Part shown: positions 17,773-26,728 of the stretch, in pieces
How positions within the stretch are numbered: position 1 is the stretch's first letter
Layout: every line of letters starts with the position of its first letter
Source of the DNA: an uncultured Bacteroidales bacterium
GTDB taxonomy: Bacteria; Bacteroidota; Bacteroidia; Bacteroidales; Paludibacteraceae
Length of the DNA stretch: 64,000 nt
Direction: 5' to 3'
Assembly: GCA_946406195.1 (NCBI GenBank)
Contig: CAMJJT010000004.1
Span: 87,509-151,508, forward strand
Position numbers and translations under genes: made by a program
The notes under the pieces: generated by a model
What the model was told of the DNA's origin: nothing
Database searches by the model: none
The model's input: only the letters and a program-made list of their open reading frames with translations

Positions 17773-18632
17773 TGCGTAAGCACAAATTTAGAAATTCTTA
17801 CTTCATTTCCGCAGTCAGCGTAACGCTCGTGTTATGTCTGATTGGGTTGGAAAGTGTGCTCCTGCTGTCGGCAGGAGCGCTTCTTACGCGCATGCGTGAG
17901 AACATAACGCTAACGGCTGTGTTGAGCGAAGAGGCGGACAGCACGCAGTGTGCGCGTCTCGAGCGGATGTTGGACGTCAATGAGGGGTATAGCAGTTATC
18001 GCTATGTGTCCAAGGAGGACGCTTTGCGTGAGCATATCACCTCCTTGGGTGAGGATCCTACCGCTTTTTTGGGCTATAATCCGCTTTCCGCCAGTTATGA
18101 GATCCATCCTTCCGATGATTATAGTCATCCGGATAGTTTGGCGGTTATGGTGTCAAAATTAGAGTCGTTGCCTTATGTGTCACAGGTGATCTATCCTCAT
18201 GATTTAGCGGATCTGATGAATCGAAACGTGCATGATTTCTCGTATGTACTGATGGGTGTAGCCTTGTTGCTCCTGTTGGTTTCGATGGTTCTGATTGTCA
18301 ACACGATTCGTCTGCAGATTTATGCGAAGCGTTTCTTGATTAACACGATGACGCTGGTAGGTGCCACGTCGTGGGTGACACGCCGACCGTTTGTCTTACG
18401 CAATGTGCTGATTGGTTTCCTGTCGGGCATCGCAGCCTTAGCGGTGCTTAGCGGATTGGTGTATTATGTGCAGTTCCGCATGGGATTGTTGCTGATGCCG
18501 CTTACATGGCAGAATATCGCGTTGGTATGTGGTATCGTGATGTGCAGCGGTTTGCTGATCACTCTTCTCGCATCGCTCATCGCTACCGGCAAATATATCC
18601 GCATGGATAACAACTCGCTTTACGAGATTTAA
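17772..18632 (+). CDS. ftsX: Cell division protein FtsX-type permease
   Basis: About 286 residues; the ATG at 17772 overlaps the porN stop. One N-terminal membrane helix (about 12-35), a periplasmic loop of about 130 residues, then three helices in the last 130 residues, the FtsX plan. FtsX with the ATPase FtsE regulates peptidoglycan hydrolases at the division site. The partner ftsE is not in the window. It is followed by DUF3098 and uppP genes, as in other Bacteroidales. Confidence 0.9.
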   Translation: MRKHKFRNSYFISAVSVTLVLCLIGLESVLLLSAGALLTRMRENITLTAVLSEEADSTQCARLERMLDVNEGYSSYRYVSKEDALREHITSLGEDPTAFLGYNPLSASYEIHPSDDYSHPDSLAVMVSKLESLPYVSQVIYPHDLADLMNRNVHDFSYVLMGVALLLLLVSMVLIVNTIRLQIYAKRFLINTMTLVGATSWVTRRPFVLRNVLIGFLSGIAALAVLSGLVYYVQFRMGLLLMPLTWQNIALVCGIVMCSGLLITLLASLIATGKYIRMDNNSLYEI

Positions 18633-18648
18633 AATCTGAATTCTTTTT

Positions 18649-18861
18649 ATGAAACATACATTACCCAAACTCAATCTTATTTTGATAGCTGTTTGTTTTG
18701 TTATCATTGTGATCGGTTTTGCCTTGATGGTGGGTGCTCCTTCCGGAGAGGAGTATAATCCCGATATTTTCTCTTTCCGCCGTATAACGGTGGGACCGAT
18801 GATCGCTCTCTTCGGTTTTGTAGGTATGATTTTTGCCATCTTATTCCGTGCTAAGAAATGA
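18649..18861 (+). CDS. DUF3098 family small membrane protein
   Basis: A 70-residue protein with two membrane helices separated by a short loop ([17 protein letters not shown]). This is the conserved DUF3098 protein found between ftsX and uppP in Bacteroidota; its function is unknown, though the context suggests envelope biogenesis. The stop overlaps the uppP start by four bases. Confidence 0.88.
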   Translation: MKHTLPKLNLILIAVCFVIIVIGFALMVGAPSGEEYNPDIFSFRRITVGPMIALFGFVGMIFAILFRAKK

Positions 18862-19664
18862 GTTGGTTAGAAGCATTGATATTAGGCGTTGTGCAGGGAT
18901 TGACAGAGTTCCTGCCGGTTTCTTCTTCGGGACATCTGGAGATAGGCCACGTGCTGTTGGGCACTTCGGGTGAGGATAATCTGAGTTTTGCGGTGTTAGT
19001 GCATGCCGCGACAGTACTCTCTACTTTAGTGGTTCTGTGGCGCGAAGTGGCGCAACTATTCGTAGGTACATTCACCACGCCGAAGTGGAATAAAGAGAAA
19101 AATTATGTAGCGAAGATCTTCGTCTCGATGATACCCGTTTTCATTGTGGGTATTTTCTTCAAGGATGAAGTAGAAGCGCTCTTCGGTAACGGTTTGCTGC
19201 TGGTGGGAATATGTCTGTTGGTAACATCTTTATTGCTGGCACTGAGCGAGTGGTTACAGAAGAAGCGTCAGAGTATAGGACATGAAGTGGGATATAAGGA
19301 TGCGTTGATTATCGGTATTGCACAGGCTTGTGCGGTGTTGCCCGGTCTGAGCCGTTCTGGAACCACGATCGCTACCGGTTTGCTCTGTGGCGTCAAGAAA
19401 GAGAGTGTGGCGCAGTTTTCGTTTCTGATGGTGCTCATTCCCATCTTGGGCGAAGCGTTGTTGGATGGGATTAAGATTGTTCAGGGTGAGGTGACAAGTG
19501 ATTTGGAGATGATTCCTGCGTTAGTTGGGTTCATCGCGGCTTTTGTGACAGGTTGTCTGGCGTGCCGTTTTATGTTAGAGGTGGTTCGTCGTCAGCGTCT
19601 GATATGGTTCTCTGTGTACTGCGCTATCATCGGTGCCACGGCTATTCTTGCAACCGTTTGCTGA
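18858..19664 (+). CDS. uppP: Undecaprenyl-diphosphatase
   Basis: A 268-residue polytopic membrane enzyme that recycles undecaprenyl diphosphate to the monophosphate carrier used in peptidoglycan and glycan synthesis; it also gives bacitracin tolerance. The two catalytic motifs are clear: [15 protein letters not shown] (about 14-28) and [14 protein letters not shown] (about 156-169). It overlaps the DUF3098 gene and is followed by truB one base after its stop. Confidence 0.95.
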   Translation: MSWLEALILGVVQGLTEFLPVSSSGHLEIGHVLLGTSGEDNLSFAVLVHAATVLSTLVVLWREVAQLFVGTFTTPKWNKEKNYVAKIFVSMIPVFIVGIFFKDEVEALFGNGLLLVGICLLVTSLLLALSEWLQKKRQSIGHEVGYKDALIIGIAQACAVLPGLSRSGTTIATGLLCGVKKESVAQFSFLMVLIPILGEALLDGIKIVQGEVTSDLEMIPALVGFIAAFVTGCLACRFMLEVVRRQRLIWFSVYCAIIGATAILATVC

Positions 19665-19665
19665 T

Positions 19666-20388
19666 ATGTGGGATTTTGTGACAGGTGAGATTTTGGCGTT
19701 TGATAAACCGCTCCATTGGACGTCATTCGATCTGGTGGCTAAAGTGCGATATAACCTTTGCCGCAGATTGGGGACGAAGAAACTGAAGGTCGGGCATTCC
19801 GGCACATTGGACCCCTTGGCAACAGGAGTGGTGATTGTTTGTACCGGCAAGAAAACGAAGTTGATTGACCAGCTCCAGTATGACGTGAAGGAGTACATCG
19901 CCACGCTCCAGTTGGGAGCAACGACGCCATCTTTTGATTTGGAGAAGGAGATAGACGCCACCTATCCAACGGACCATATCACGCGGGAGTTGATCGATAA
20001 GACGATTCCGCAGTTTCTGGGAGAACAATGGCAAGTGCCGCCTATCTTCTCCGCCGTGCAGATTAACGGCAAACGGGCGTATGATTTTGCGCGCAAAGGG
20101 GAAACGGTCGAACTCAAACCGAAACTGCTGAAGATAGACGAGATAGAAGTGCTGTCTTTTGACGAGCAGACGATGCAACTGACCGTCCGCGTGGTGTGCT
20201 CGAAAGGGACGTATATCCGAGCCTTAGCGCGCGATATAGGTGAGCGGCTCGAGTCCGGCGCCCATTTGATAGCCCTGCGGCGCACCCGTGTCGGAAACAC
20301 CCGCGTGGAGGATTGTATGACAATCGAGCAATTTCTGGAAGAACTCCAAAACACGCCTAACGACCTACTACTAAAGTCCAACGACTAA
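19666..20388 (+). CDS. truB: tRNA pseudouridine(55) synthase TruB
   Basis: About 240 residues from the ATG at 19666, one base after the uppP stop; longer in-frame starts would lie inside uppP. The catalytic aspartate is in HSGTLDPLATGV, and CSKGTYIRALARDIG is a second signature. It makes the pseudouridine at position 55 in the T-arm of tRNAs. Followed directly by queA, another tRNA-modification gene. Confidence 0.95.
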   Translation: MWDFVTGEILAFDKPLHWTSFDLVAKVRYNLCRRLGTKKLKVGHSGTLDPLATGVVIVCTGKKTKLIDQLQYDVKEYIATLQLGATTPSFDLEKEIDATYPTDHITRELIDKTIPQFLGEQWQVPPIFSAVQINGKRAYDFARKGETVELKPKLLKIDEIEVLSFDEQTMQLTVRVVCSKGTYIRALARDIGERLESGAHLIALRRTRVGNTRVEDCMTIEQFLEELQNTPNDLLLKSND

Positions 20389-20400
20389 CGACTAAAAAAT

Positions 20401-21522
20401 ATGTATAAAGCGAATGATATGAGACTCAGCCAGTTCAAATTTCGGCTGCCTGAGGAACTGATTGCCCAATATCCGGCGTCGTATCGCGATGACGCGCGTA
20501 TGATGGTGTTGCATCGCAAAACCGGTGAGATCGAGCATAAGACCGTTAACGAGATGGTCCAGTATTTCGATGAAGGCGATCTGTTTGTGTTCAATGACAG
20601 TAAGGTTTTTCCTGCTCGCTTATGGGCGCATAAGGAGAAGACGAACGCGCTGATTGAGGTGTTCCTGTTGCGCGAACTGAACCATAAAGCGCGTTACTGG
20701 GATGTGCTGGTTGATCCGGCGCGTAAGATACGTATCGGTAACAAACTGACGTTCGACGAAGACCCATCTATCGTGGCGGAGGTGATTGATAACACCACCA
20801 GCCGCGGACGTACGTTCCGTTTCTTGACCGATTATGAAAACGAGGAGTTTGTACCTCGGCTCTACTCTTTGGGAAGTGCACCGCTGCCGAAGTATATCCG
20901 ACGTCCGATGGATGCCGAGACGCAGGCGAAGTACGAAGAGGTCTTCCACGACCAGCCTGTGCGCGAGATGGATATAGAGCGTTACCAAACTATTTTTGCG
21001 GACAAGATTGGCGCCGTAGCAGCTCCTGCTTCCGGTTTGCATTTCTCCAAACAGCTGCTCAAACGAATAGAGATCCGCGGTATTGAGACCACCTGCCTGA
21101 CCAGCCATGTGTCGCTCGGTATCTTCAAAGATATCGATGTGGAGGACTTGACGAAGAATAAGATGGAGTCCGAGCAGATTATCTTGTCCGAGAAAATGGC
21201 GGATATGGTTAACCGCACGCGTGAGAACCAGAAACATGTCTGCGCGGTCGGAACGGAAGTCATGAGAGCCATGGAGCATGTGGCAGGTACCAACGGCATG
21301 CTGAAAGCCTATGATGGATGGACGAATAAGTTCATTTTCCCGCCATATTCTTTCGCTGTAGCGGATCGCTTCTTCGTGAATTTCTACATGCCGATGTCCA
21401 GCCAACTGCTGATGGTAGCTGCTTTCGCCGGGTACGAAGAGACGATGCACGCCTATGAGGAGGCGGTCAAAGAAGGCTATCGCTTCGGCGATTATGGCGA
21501 CGCAATGTTAATCGTGGACTGA
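20401..21522 (+). CDS. queA: S-adenosylmethionine:tRNA ribosyltransferase-isomerase QueA
   Basis: A 373-residue enzyme of queuosine synthesis that transfers and isomerises the ribosyl part of SAM onto preQ1-modified tRNA. Signatures include FRLPEELIAQYPA, FVFNDSKVFPARL, TAPASGLHFS-like AAPASGLHFSKQLL and the late NKFIFPPYSFAVADRFF. Homologues usually start at the MRLSQFKF methionine (20419), so the first six residues may not be real. The stop overlaps the ung start by one base. Confidence 0.94.
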   Translation: MYKANDMRLSQFKFRLPEELIAQYPASYRDDARMMVLHRKTGEIEHKTVNEMVQYFDEGDLFVFNDSKVFPARLWAHKEKTNALIEVFLLRELNHKARYWDVLVDPARKIRIGNKLTFDEDPSIVAEVIDNTTSRGRTFRFLTDYENEEFVPRLYSLGSAPLPKYIRRPMDAETQAKYEEVFHDQPVREMDIERYQTIFADKIGAVAAPASGLHFSKQLLKRIEIRGIETTCLTSHVSLGIFKDIDVEDLTKNKMESEQIILSEKMADMVNRTRENQKHVCAVGTEVMRAMEHVAGTNGMLKAYDGWTNKFIFPPYSFAVADRFFVNFYMPMSSQLLMVAAFAGYEETMHAYEEAVKEGYRFGDYGDAMLIVD

Positions 21523-22184
21523 TGCAAGTTAGAATAGATCCATCTTGGCAACGCGTATTGCAAACGGAGTTTGACAAGCCTTATTTCGAACTCCTCACCC
21601 AATATGTGCGCCAACAATATAAGACCTGTCGGTGTTTTCCGCCGGCGGGCCTTATTTTTAACGCGTTCGATTCTTGTCCTTTTGACCGGGTGCGAGTGGT
21701 TATCATCGGTCAGGACCCTTATCATGAGCCGGGACAGGCGATGGGGCTCTCTTTCTCCGTGCCGGAAGGAGTGCAGATACCTCCTTCGCTGGTGAATATT
21801 TACAAGGAGATCCATCGTGATCTGGGCACGCCTATTCCTAATTCCGGAGACTTGCATCGCTGGGCTGAGCAGGGAGTACTTCTGTTGAACGCCACGCTGA
21901 CCGTGGAAGCGCACAAAGCCGGTAGCCATCAGGGAAAAGGATGGGAGGAACTGACCGACGCTGCGATTGCTGCACTCAATAAAGAGCGCGAACATCTGGT
22001 CTTTATGTTATGGGGTTCGTACGCTCAGCGAAAGGGACAGTTCATTGACCGCAAGAAGCACTTAGTCCTCCAGACTTCGCATCCTTCGCCCCTTTCTGTC
22101 TATCGCGGATTCGATGGCTGCGGACATTTTAGCCAAGCCAATAACTATCTGATCCAAAATGGCCTCCCGCCCATCCAATGGTAA
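21522..22184 (+). CDS. ung: Uracil-DNA glycosylase, family 1
   Basis: A 220-residue base-excision repair enzyme that removes uracil from DNA. The water-activating loop GQDPYHEPGQAMGLSFSV (about 65-82) and the DNA-minor-groove loop HPSPLSVYRGF (about 186-196) are intact. The ATG overlaps the queA stop codon by one base, so it is translated from the same transcript. Confidence 0.96.
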   Translation: MQVRIDPSWQRVLQTEFDKPYFELLTQYVRQQYKTCRCFPPAGLIFNAFDSCPFDRVRVVIIGQDPYHEPGQAMGLSFSVPEGVQIPPSLVNIYKEIHRDLGTPIPNSGDLHRWAEQGVLLLNATLTVEAHKAGSHQGKGWEELTDAAIAALNKEREHLVFMLWGSYAQRKGQFIDRKKHLVLQTSHPSPLSVYRGFDGCGHFSQANNYLIQNGLPPIQW

Positions 22185-22220
22185 AATGGCTCAATAAATG
22201 AACAAATGGTAAATGCCCAA
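22185..22220 (+). repeat. AAATGGTAAATG-type spacer before polA
   Basis: Variants of AAATGGTAAATG fill the ung-polA gap. The same unit reappears inside polA at 23201-23230. Confidence 0.6.
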
Positions 22221-24566
22221 ATGAAAAAATTATTGTTAGTTGATGCTTACGCGATGATTTTCCGCGCGTACTACGCTTTTATCCGCGTGCCGCGAATGAA
22301 TAGCAAGGGAGAAAATACCTCCGCTATCTTCGGTTTTTGCGTCACCTTAGAGGACCTGATCAAGAAAATCAACCCCACCCATATTGGTGTGGCATTTGAC
22401 CCTGCCGGCGGTACTTTCCGCCACGAGGCGTACGAGCAATACAAAGCGCAGCGTCCCGAGACGCCGGAAGATATCCGGAAAGCGGTTCCGGTCATTAAGC
22501 AGATCCTTGAGGCGATGAATATCCCTGTGCTGGAAGTGCCCGGTTTTGAGGCAGATGACGTCATCGGTACGCTTTCCAAGAAAGGCGAGCAGGCAGGATA
22601 CGAAGTGTATATGGCTACGCCCGATAAGGATTACGGACAACTCGTTTCCGACCATGTGTTCATGTATCGTCCGCGCCATACCGGAGGTTTTGAACTAATG
22701 GGACCCAAAGAGGTCTGCGACAAATACGGCTTGCAGCGCAAAGAGCAAGTCATTGATCTACTGGGGCTTATGGGCGATGCCTCCGATAATATCCCGGGTT
22801 GTAAAGGAGTAGGGGAGAAAACCGCCGTAGCCTTATTGCAGCAGTTTGGCGATATAGACAACATGCTCGCGCACACCGACGAAATCAAAGGTGCGCTGCG
22901 TACCAAAGTGGAGACCCAAGTCGAGGAAATCAAGTTCTCCCGTTTCTTGGCTACCATCCGCACGGATGTACCTATCGCCTTAGACGAAGCCCTTCTCGCC
23001 AAGAAAGAGCCCAACCTCGATGCCCTCACAGCCCTCTATCAGGATCTCGAGTTCAACACCCTCCTCAAGAAACTGACACCTGTTATCTCGGCGACAAACA
23101 CCCCTCCCTCTAGGGAGGGGAAGGGGGTAGGCTCCTCTCCCAAGAAAGCCAAACCTGCCGACCCCAACCAACTCGACCTCTTTGCAGAACCCGAAGAGCA
23201 AAATGACCAAATGGTAAATGACCAAATGGTAAATTCCTTCGATACCATCGAAGCTCGATTGTGCCAATACCTCCTCAACCCGGAAGTAGCCTTCAACCCC
23301 TATAAAGAGCCCGATTGGGATGCCCTCAAAGCCGATGTAGACTTATGGAACCTCTATAACGAAGTGGAGCTGCCTTTGGTGGAAGTCTTGCGTGAAATGG
23401 AGGCGGCAGGCGTGCGGATTGATGTCGCAAAACTCAAACAGGCGGAAACGGCGCTTACCGCCGAATTGCACGACATAGAGCAGCAAATCTACTCCCTTGC
23501 CGGCGAGACCTTTAATATCAACAGCCCGAAGCAAGTCGGCGAGTTGCTCTTCGATAAACTCAAACTGGACCCCAAGGCCAAAAAATCCAAAACAGGTCAG
23601 TACTCGACTTCCGAAGAAGTGCTGCTTGCTCTGAGGGAAAGTCATGCTATTGTCGGGTTAATCCTAGACTTTAGAGCCTTGAACAAGCTGATCAACACGT
23701 ACATAACAACGCTGCCGGGCTATATTGCGGCGGATGGCAAAATCCACACAACCTATAACCAGACCGTAACGGCAACGGGGCGTCTGAGCAGTTCGAACCC
23801 CAACCTCCAGAACCTGCCTATTCGTTCCGAGCGAGGACGATTCATTCGCGAAGCGGTCATTCCCGATGAGGGATGTCTCTTTCTTTCTGCCGATTACAGC
23901 CAGATAGAGCTTCGTCTCATGGCGCATTTCAGCCAGGATGAACATATGTTAGCGGCGTTTCGGTCGGGGCAGGATATTCATGCCGCTACTGCGGCGAAAA
24001 TATATGGTCTGCCTATCGATCAAGTGACCAAAGACCAGCGGCGCAAAGCCAAAACGGCGAACTTTGGTATCATCTATGGCATCTCTGCTTTTGGTTTGGC
24101 GCAGCAACTTGATTGCAGCCGCACGGAGGCAAAACAGCTCATCGACGATTATTTCGCAGCCTTCCCGCGCGTGATCAGTTATATTGAATCCCAGAAAGAC
24201 CTCGCGCGCCAAAAAGGCTACGCCGAGACCCTCTTCGGTCGCAAACGCTACCTGCCGGATATCACCTCGCAGAACGCTACCGTCCGCTCCTTTGCTGAAC
24301 GCAACGCCGTGAACGCTCCTATTCAAGGAACAGCTGCTGATATCATCAAAATGGCGATGGTCTCCATCCACCGCCGCCTCAAAGAAGAAGGATTGCAGGC
24401 ACAAATGATCATGCAGGTCCATGACGAACTCAACTTCAACGTCCCTGTCGCTGAGGTTGAGCGTGTACGTGAGATCGTGGTCTCTGAGATGCAAAACGCG
24501 GTCCATCTCTCCGTTCCCCTTATCGCCGAGTGTGGAGTGGGGAACAACTGGCTCGAAGCACACTAA
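22221..24566 (+). CDS. polA: DNA polymerase I lacking the 3'-5' exonuclease domain
   Basis: About 781 residues from the ATG at 22221; an earlier ATG at 22206 lies in the repeat spacer. Residues 1 to about 295 are the 5' nuclease (DAYAMIFRAYYAF, FEADDVIGTL, DKDYGQLV, GDASDNIPGCKGVGEKTA). From about 370 on is a family A polymerase with motifs A (DYSQIELRLMAHFS), B (RRKAKTANFGIIYG) and C (QVHDEL). Between them are only some 75 low-complexity residues where the family normally has about 200 with an exonuclease fold; no DED-type catalytic residues are visible. The linker DNA contains a palindrome (23101-23120) and a 15-bp duplication (23201-23230). It should still fill gaps and remove RNA primers, but without this proofreading domain. 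Confidence 0.93.
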   Translation: MKKLLLVDAYAMIFRAYYAFIRVPRMNSKGENTSAIFGFCVTLEDLIKKINPTHIGVAFDPAGGTFRHEAYEQYKAQRPETPEDIRKAVPVIKQILEAMNIPVLEVPGFEADDVIGTLSKKGEQAGYEVYMATPDKDYGQLVSDHVFMYRPRHTGGFELMGPKEVCDKYGLQRKEQVIDLLGLMGDASDNIPGCKGVGEKTAVALLQQFGDIDNMLAHTDEIKGALRTKVETQVEEIKFSRFLATIRTDVPIALDEALLAKKEPNLDALTALYQDLEFNTLLKKLTPVISATNTPPSREGKGVGSSPKKAKPADPNQLDLFAEPEEQNDQMVNDQMVNSFDTIEARLCQYLLNPEVAFNPYKEPDWDALKADVDLWNLYNEVELPLVEVLREMEAAGVRIDVAKLKQAETALTAELHDIEQQIYSLAGETFNINSPKQVGELLFDKLKLDPKAKKSKTGQYSTSEEVLLALRESHAIVGLILDFRALNKLINTYITTLPGYIAADGKIHTTYNQTVTATGRLSSSNPNLQNLPIRSERGRFIREAVIPDEGCLFLSADYSQIELRLMAHFSQDEHMLAAFRSGQDIHAATAAKIYGLPIDQVTKDQRRKAKTANFGIIYGISAFGLAQQLDCSRTEAKQLIDDYFAAFPRVISYIESQKDLARQKGYAETLFGRKRYLPDITSQNATVRSFAERNAVNAPIQGTAADIIKMAMVSIHRRLKEEGLQAQMIMQVHDELNFNVPVAEVERVREIVVSEMQNAVHLSVPLIAECGVGNNWLEAH
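23101..23120 (+). repeat. GC-rich palindromic repeat inside polA
   Basis: Arms CCCCTCCCT and AGGGAGGGG around a 2-base loop, followed by a G-rich stretch, read in frame as PPSREGKG. Palindromes of this kind are typical of short interspersed elements in Bacteroidota intergenic regions; here one lies in the linker where the exonuclease domain is missing. Confidence 0.65.
23201..23230 (+). repeat. 15-bp tandem duplication in the polA linker
   Basis: Two exact copies of AAATGACCAAATGGT, in frame and read as NDQMV twice. The unit matches the spacer upstream of polA and of leuS. Confidence 0.75.
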
Positions 24567-24611
24567 TTGTTTAACGTTTTTATGAAATAAAAACCATTTT
24601 AACTCTTTAAC

Positions 24612-25454
24612 GTGCAAAGCACCTTTTTAACTATATTACTCGCTATCCGAGTATTATGCATCGGAAACTCCTTTTCTTGGGATGCAGTAGAGCAGGAACT
24701 CGTGCCGCTCTGCGACGCGAAAGGTATTGAGGTCGAGGTCCACAACCTCTATTATGGCGGTTGTTCGCTGCAGCAACATGCTCAGTTCCTCCTAAAGGAC
24801 ACCGCCGCCTATTCGCATCGTGTGTGTACGAACGCGCAGCCGCGTGTCATAAAGGACACCATTTCCCTTCGCCAAGCCCTTAAAGATGGACACTACGATT
24901 ATATTTCTCTCCAGCAAGCCAGCCACGACTCCGGTATCCGTTCTTCTTACGAGCCTTGGCTCTCACTCCTCATCGACACCGTCCTTGCTTATCAGCCCCA
25001 AACCCAACTCTGTTGGATGCAGACTTGGGCGTATAGCCGCGACGCCAAACACCCCGCTTATCCTCGCTATCACAACTCCCAAACCGAGATGTGGGACTCC
25101 ATCGTTGTTTGCACGCAGTATGTGATGGATACGGCTAATTATCAATTGTCAACTGTCCATACGGCTTCAGCCGATCGTTCGAGGCCTTGCCGAGATAAGA
25201 ACTCTCAACTAAAACTCATTCCCTGCGGTTTGGCGATCCAAAACGCTCGCCAAACAAAACTTGGCGACACCCTTTGCCGGGATGGCTATCATCTTAATTA
25301 TGTCTATGGTCGATATACCGCAGCTTGTGTGTGGTATGAGATCATCACTGGCCGCGATGTGCGTCGTAACCATTACCGAAATCCGCACATGACGCGTTCT
25401 CAACAACGCCTTACGCAACGCTCCGCACACAAAGCCAACAAAAAGTTTGAATAA
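24612..25454 (+). CDS. DUF4886-type (SGNH-like) protein
   Basis: About 280 residues with a GTG start and a hydrophobic N-terminus (FLTILLAIRVL). The block I-like motif LCIGNSFSWDAVEQEL (serine near residue 20), the glycines of YYGGCSLQQH and the late GYHLNYVYGRYTAACVWYE fit the DUF4886 group of SGNH-hydrolase-like proteins, likely secreted or envelope-bound; the substrate is unknown. Near residues 178-200 the frame reads through a short interspersed repeat (25172-25202) that gives an atypical ASADRSRPCRDKNS insertion. No promoter is obvious; it follows polA by 45 bases. Confidence 0.72.
   Translation: MQSTFLTILLAIRVLCIGNSFSWDAVEQELVPLCDAKGIEVEVHNLYYGGCSLQQHAQFLLKDTAAYSHRVCTNAQPRVIKDTISLRQALKDGHYDYISLQQASHDSGIRSSYEPWLSLLIDTVLAYQPQTQLCWMQTWAYSRDAKHPAYPRYHNSQTEMWDSIVVCTQYVMDTANYQLSTVHTASADRSRPCRDKNSQLKLIPCGLAIQNARQTKLGDTLCRDGYHLNYVYGRYTAACVWYEIITGRDVRRNHYRNPHMTRSQQRLTQRSAHKANKKFE
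25172..25202 (-). repeat. Interspersed hairpin repeat R1, copy c, inside a gene
   Basis: On the minus strand it reads TTCTTATCTCGGC, a short GGC-type hairpin core, then GCCTCGAACGAT, matching the copies at 163-197 and 44000-44039. It lies in frame in the DUF4886-type gene. Confidence 0.6.
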
Positions 25455-25455
25455 A

Positions 25456-25487
25456 TTTGCATATGTCATTTTTTTTTACTACCTTTG
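25456..25487 (+). promoter_or_regulatory. -33/-7 promoter
   Basis: TTTG at 25456-25459 and TACCTTTG at 25480-25487 with 20 nt between, upstream of the gene starting at 25516. It overlaps the end of the preceding CDS. Confidence 0.8.
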
Positions 25488-25515
25488 CAGCCGCAAAGGT
25501 GAAAGGAAAAGAAAG

Positions 25516-26046
25516 ATGACAACTACAATGCTGATTATTCTAATTGTTGTGGTAATGATTTTCGGGTTCTGGATGATCCAGTACTCGCAGTTCCGTAATG
25601 AGGAACGTAAACGTCAATGGGAGTTGAAAAGGGAAAGTCAGAAGACGATCTCCCCTATTCGTTTGCGGGCTTATGAGCGCTTGGCGTTATTGTTGGAGCG
25701 TACCAAACCTGAGCATATGTTGATGGAGCTCCGCGCTAAGGAACCGGACGCCATGACTACTTGGTCAATCGGCCAGATGCAGCAATATATGTTGCAAACT
25801 ATCCGTGCGGAGTTTGACCATAACCAAAGCCAGCAGGTCTATGTCTCCGACGAAGTGTGGGATCTTATTATCTCTTCGCGTGACCAAATGGCGGCTTTCG
25901 TCATCTCTATCGCCGCACAACTGCCTCCCGGTGCTACAGCACAGAATTATGCCACGGCATTGCTGACTGCTTATGCCTCCAATGGTACTACCCCTACTGA
26001 TAAAGCGCTTGAAGAACTGAAGAATGAGGCGAAAACGCTTATGTAA
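25516..26046 (+). CDS. Conserved Bacteroidales protein with N-terminal membrane anchor
   Basis: About 176 residues from the ATG at 25516, which lies 29 bases after a good promoter; longer frames reach into the promoter. It begins with one membrane helix (TTTMLIILIVVVMIFGFWMI), followed by a helical soluble part with RLRAYERLALLLERTKPEHML and a Gln/Ser-rich region. Similar membrane-anchored proteins occur in Bacteroidales, but I do not know a function. Its end overlaps the next gene by 23 bases, so the two are probably co-translated. Confidence 0.65.
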   Translation: MTTTMLIILIVVVMIFGFWMIQYSQFRNEERKRQWELKRESQKTISPIRLRAYERLALLLERTKPEHMLMELRAKEPDAMTTWSIGQMQQYMLQTIRAEFDHNQSQQVYVSDEVWDLIISSRDQMAAFVISIAAQLPPGATAQNYATALLTAYASNGTTPTDKALEELKNEAKTLM

Positions 26047-26653
26047 CATAGTGCTCTTGTTGGTCCTGTGCGTCGGTCTTTGGGCGGCGGACACTACCGA
26101 GGTAAAGAAACCTTCTGTCTATCAGGGCGTCACGTTGAAACTCGACCTGGGAGCTGCGGCTTTGGAAGCCGCTCTAAACAATGGACGCTTGCAACAAATT
26201 GAATTGGCGGCTAACGTCCGTTTGGCAAAACGCTTCTATCCGACGATCGAAGCTGGACTCGGAGGAGGAAAGGCAGAAAGAGGCGATAGTATTCGCTACA
26301 ACACCTACGGAGGTTTCTTCCGCGTGGGATGCGACATCAACCCTTTGAAACGACATCCCGAATCGCCGCACGCACTCCTCGTGGGAGTTCGAATTGCTTC
26401 TGCTTTTCAGCCCAAAAGAGCCGATTGTTGGGGAGAAGTCGTTTTGGGATGTCAGGTGCAAATATGGGAAAATAAACGCTCAAATGTGCAAGGAGGCTTA
26501 TACATGGGATGGCAAGGAAGGCTTAAAATCATGTTCACACGCCAAGCCGAAGGACTAACCGCTGAACAGATGGCACCTATTTATGTGCCGGGATTCGGTT
26601 TCCGAGGAGACACCGCGTGGGGACTCAGTTACCACATCGGGTGGAGGTTTTAA
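26024..26653 (+). CDS. Exported beta-rich conserved protein, DUF6048-like
   Basis: A 209-residue protein with a signal peptide (RRKRLCNIVLLLVLCVGLWAA) and alternating hydrophobic beta strands rich in Gly and aromatic residues, ending in GLSYHIGWRF, an outer-membrane-barrel-like C-terminus with final Phe. It resembles the Bacteroidales DUF6048 group; this is from memory of the pattern and is tentative. It overlaps the upstream gene by 23 bases. Confidence 0.6.
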   Translation: MRRKRLCNIVLLLVLCVGLWAADTTEVKKPSVYQGVTLKLDLGAAALEAALNNGRLQQIELAANVRLAKRFYPTIEAGLGGGKAERGDSIRYNTYGGFFRVGCDINPLKRHPESPHALLVGVRIASAFQPKRADCWGEVVLGCQVQIWENKRSNVQGGLYMGWQGRLKIMFTRQAEGLTAEQMAPIYVPGFGFRGDTAWGLSYHIGWRF

Positions 26654-26664
26654 ATAAAAACGGT

Positions 26665-26704
26665 CGTAATCCCGTAATCCCATAATTACGTAATCCCGTA
26701 ATAC
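26665..26704 (+). repeat. 8-bp tandem spacer before transketolase
   Basis: Five units of CGTAATCC (three exact, two variant) fill most of the spacer before the transketolase start. Confidence 0.75.
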
Positions 26705-26728
26705 CGAAAAAAATTAAACTATAATATT

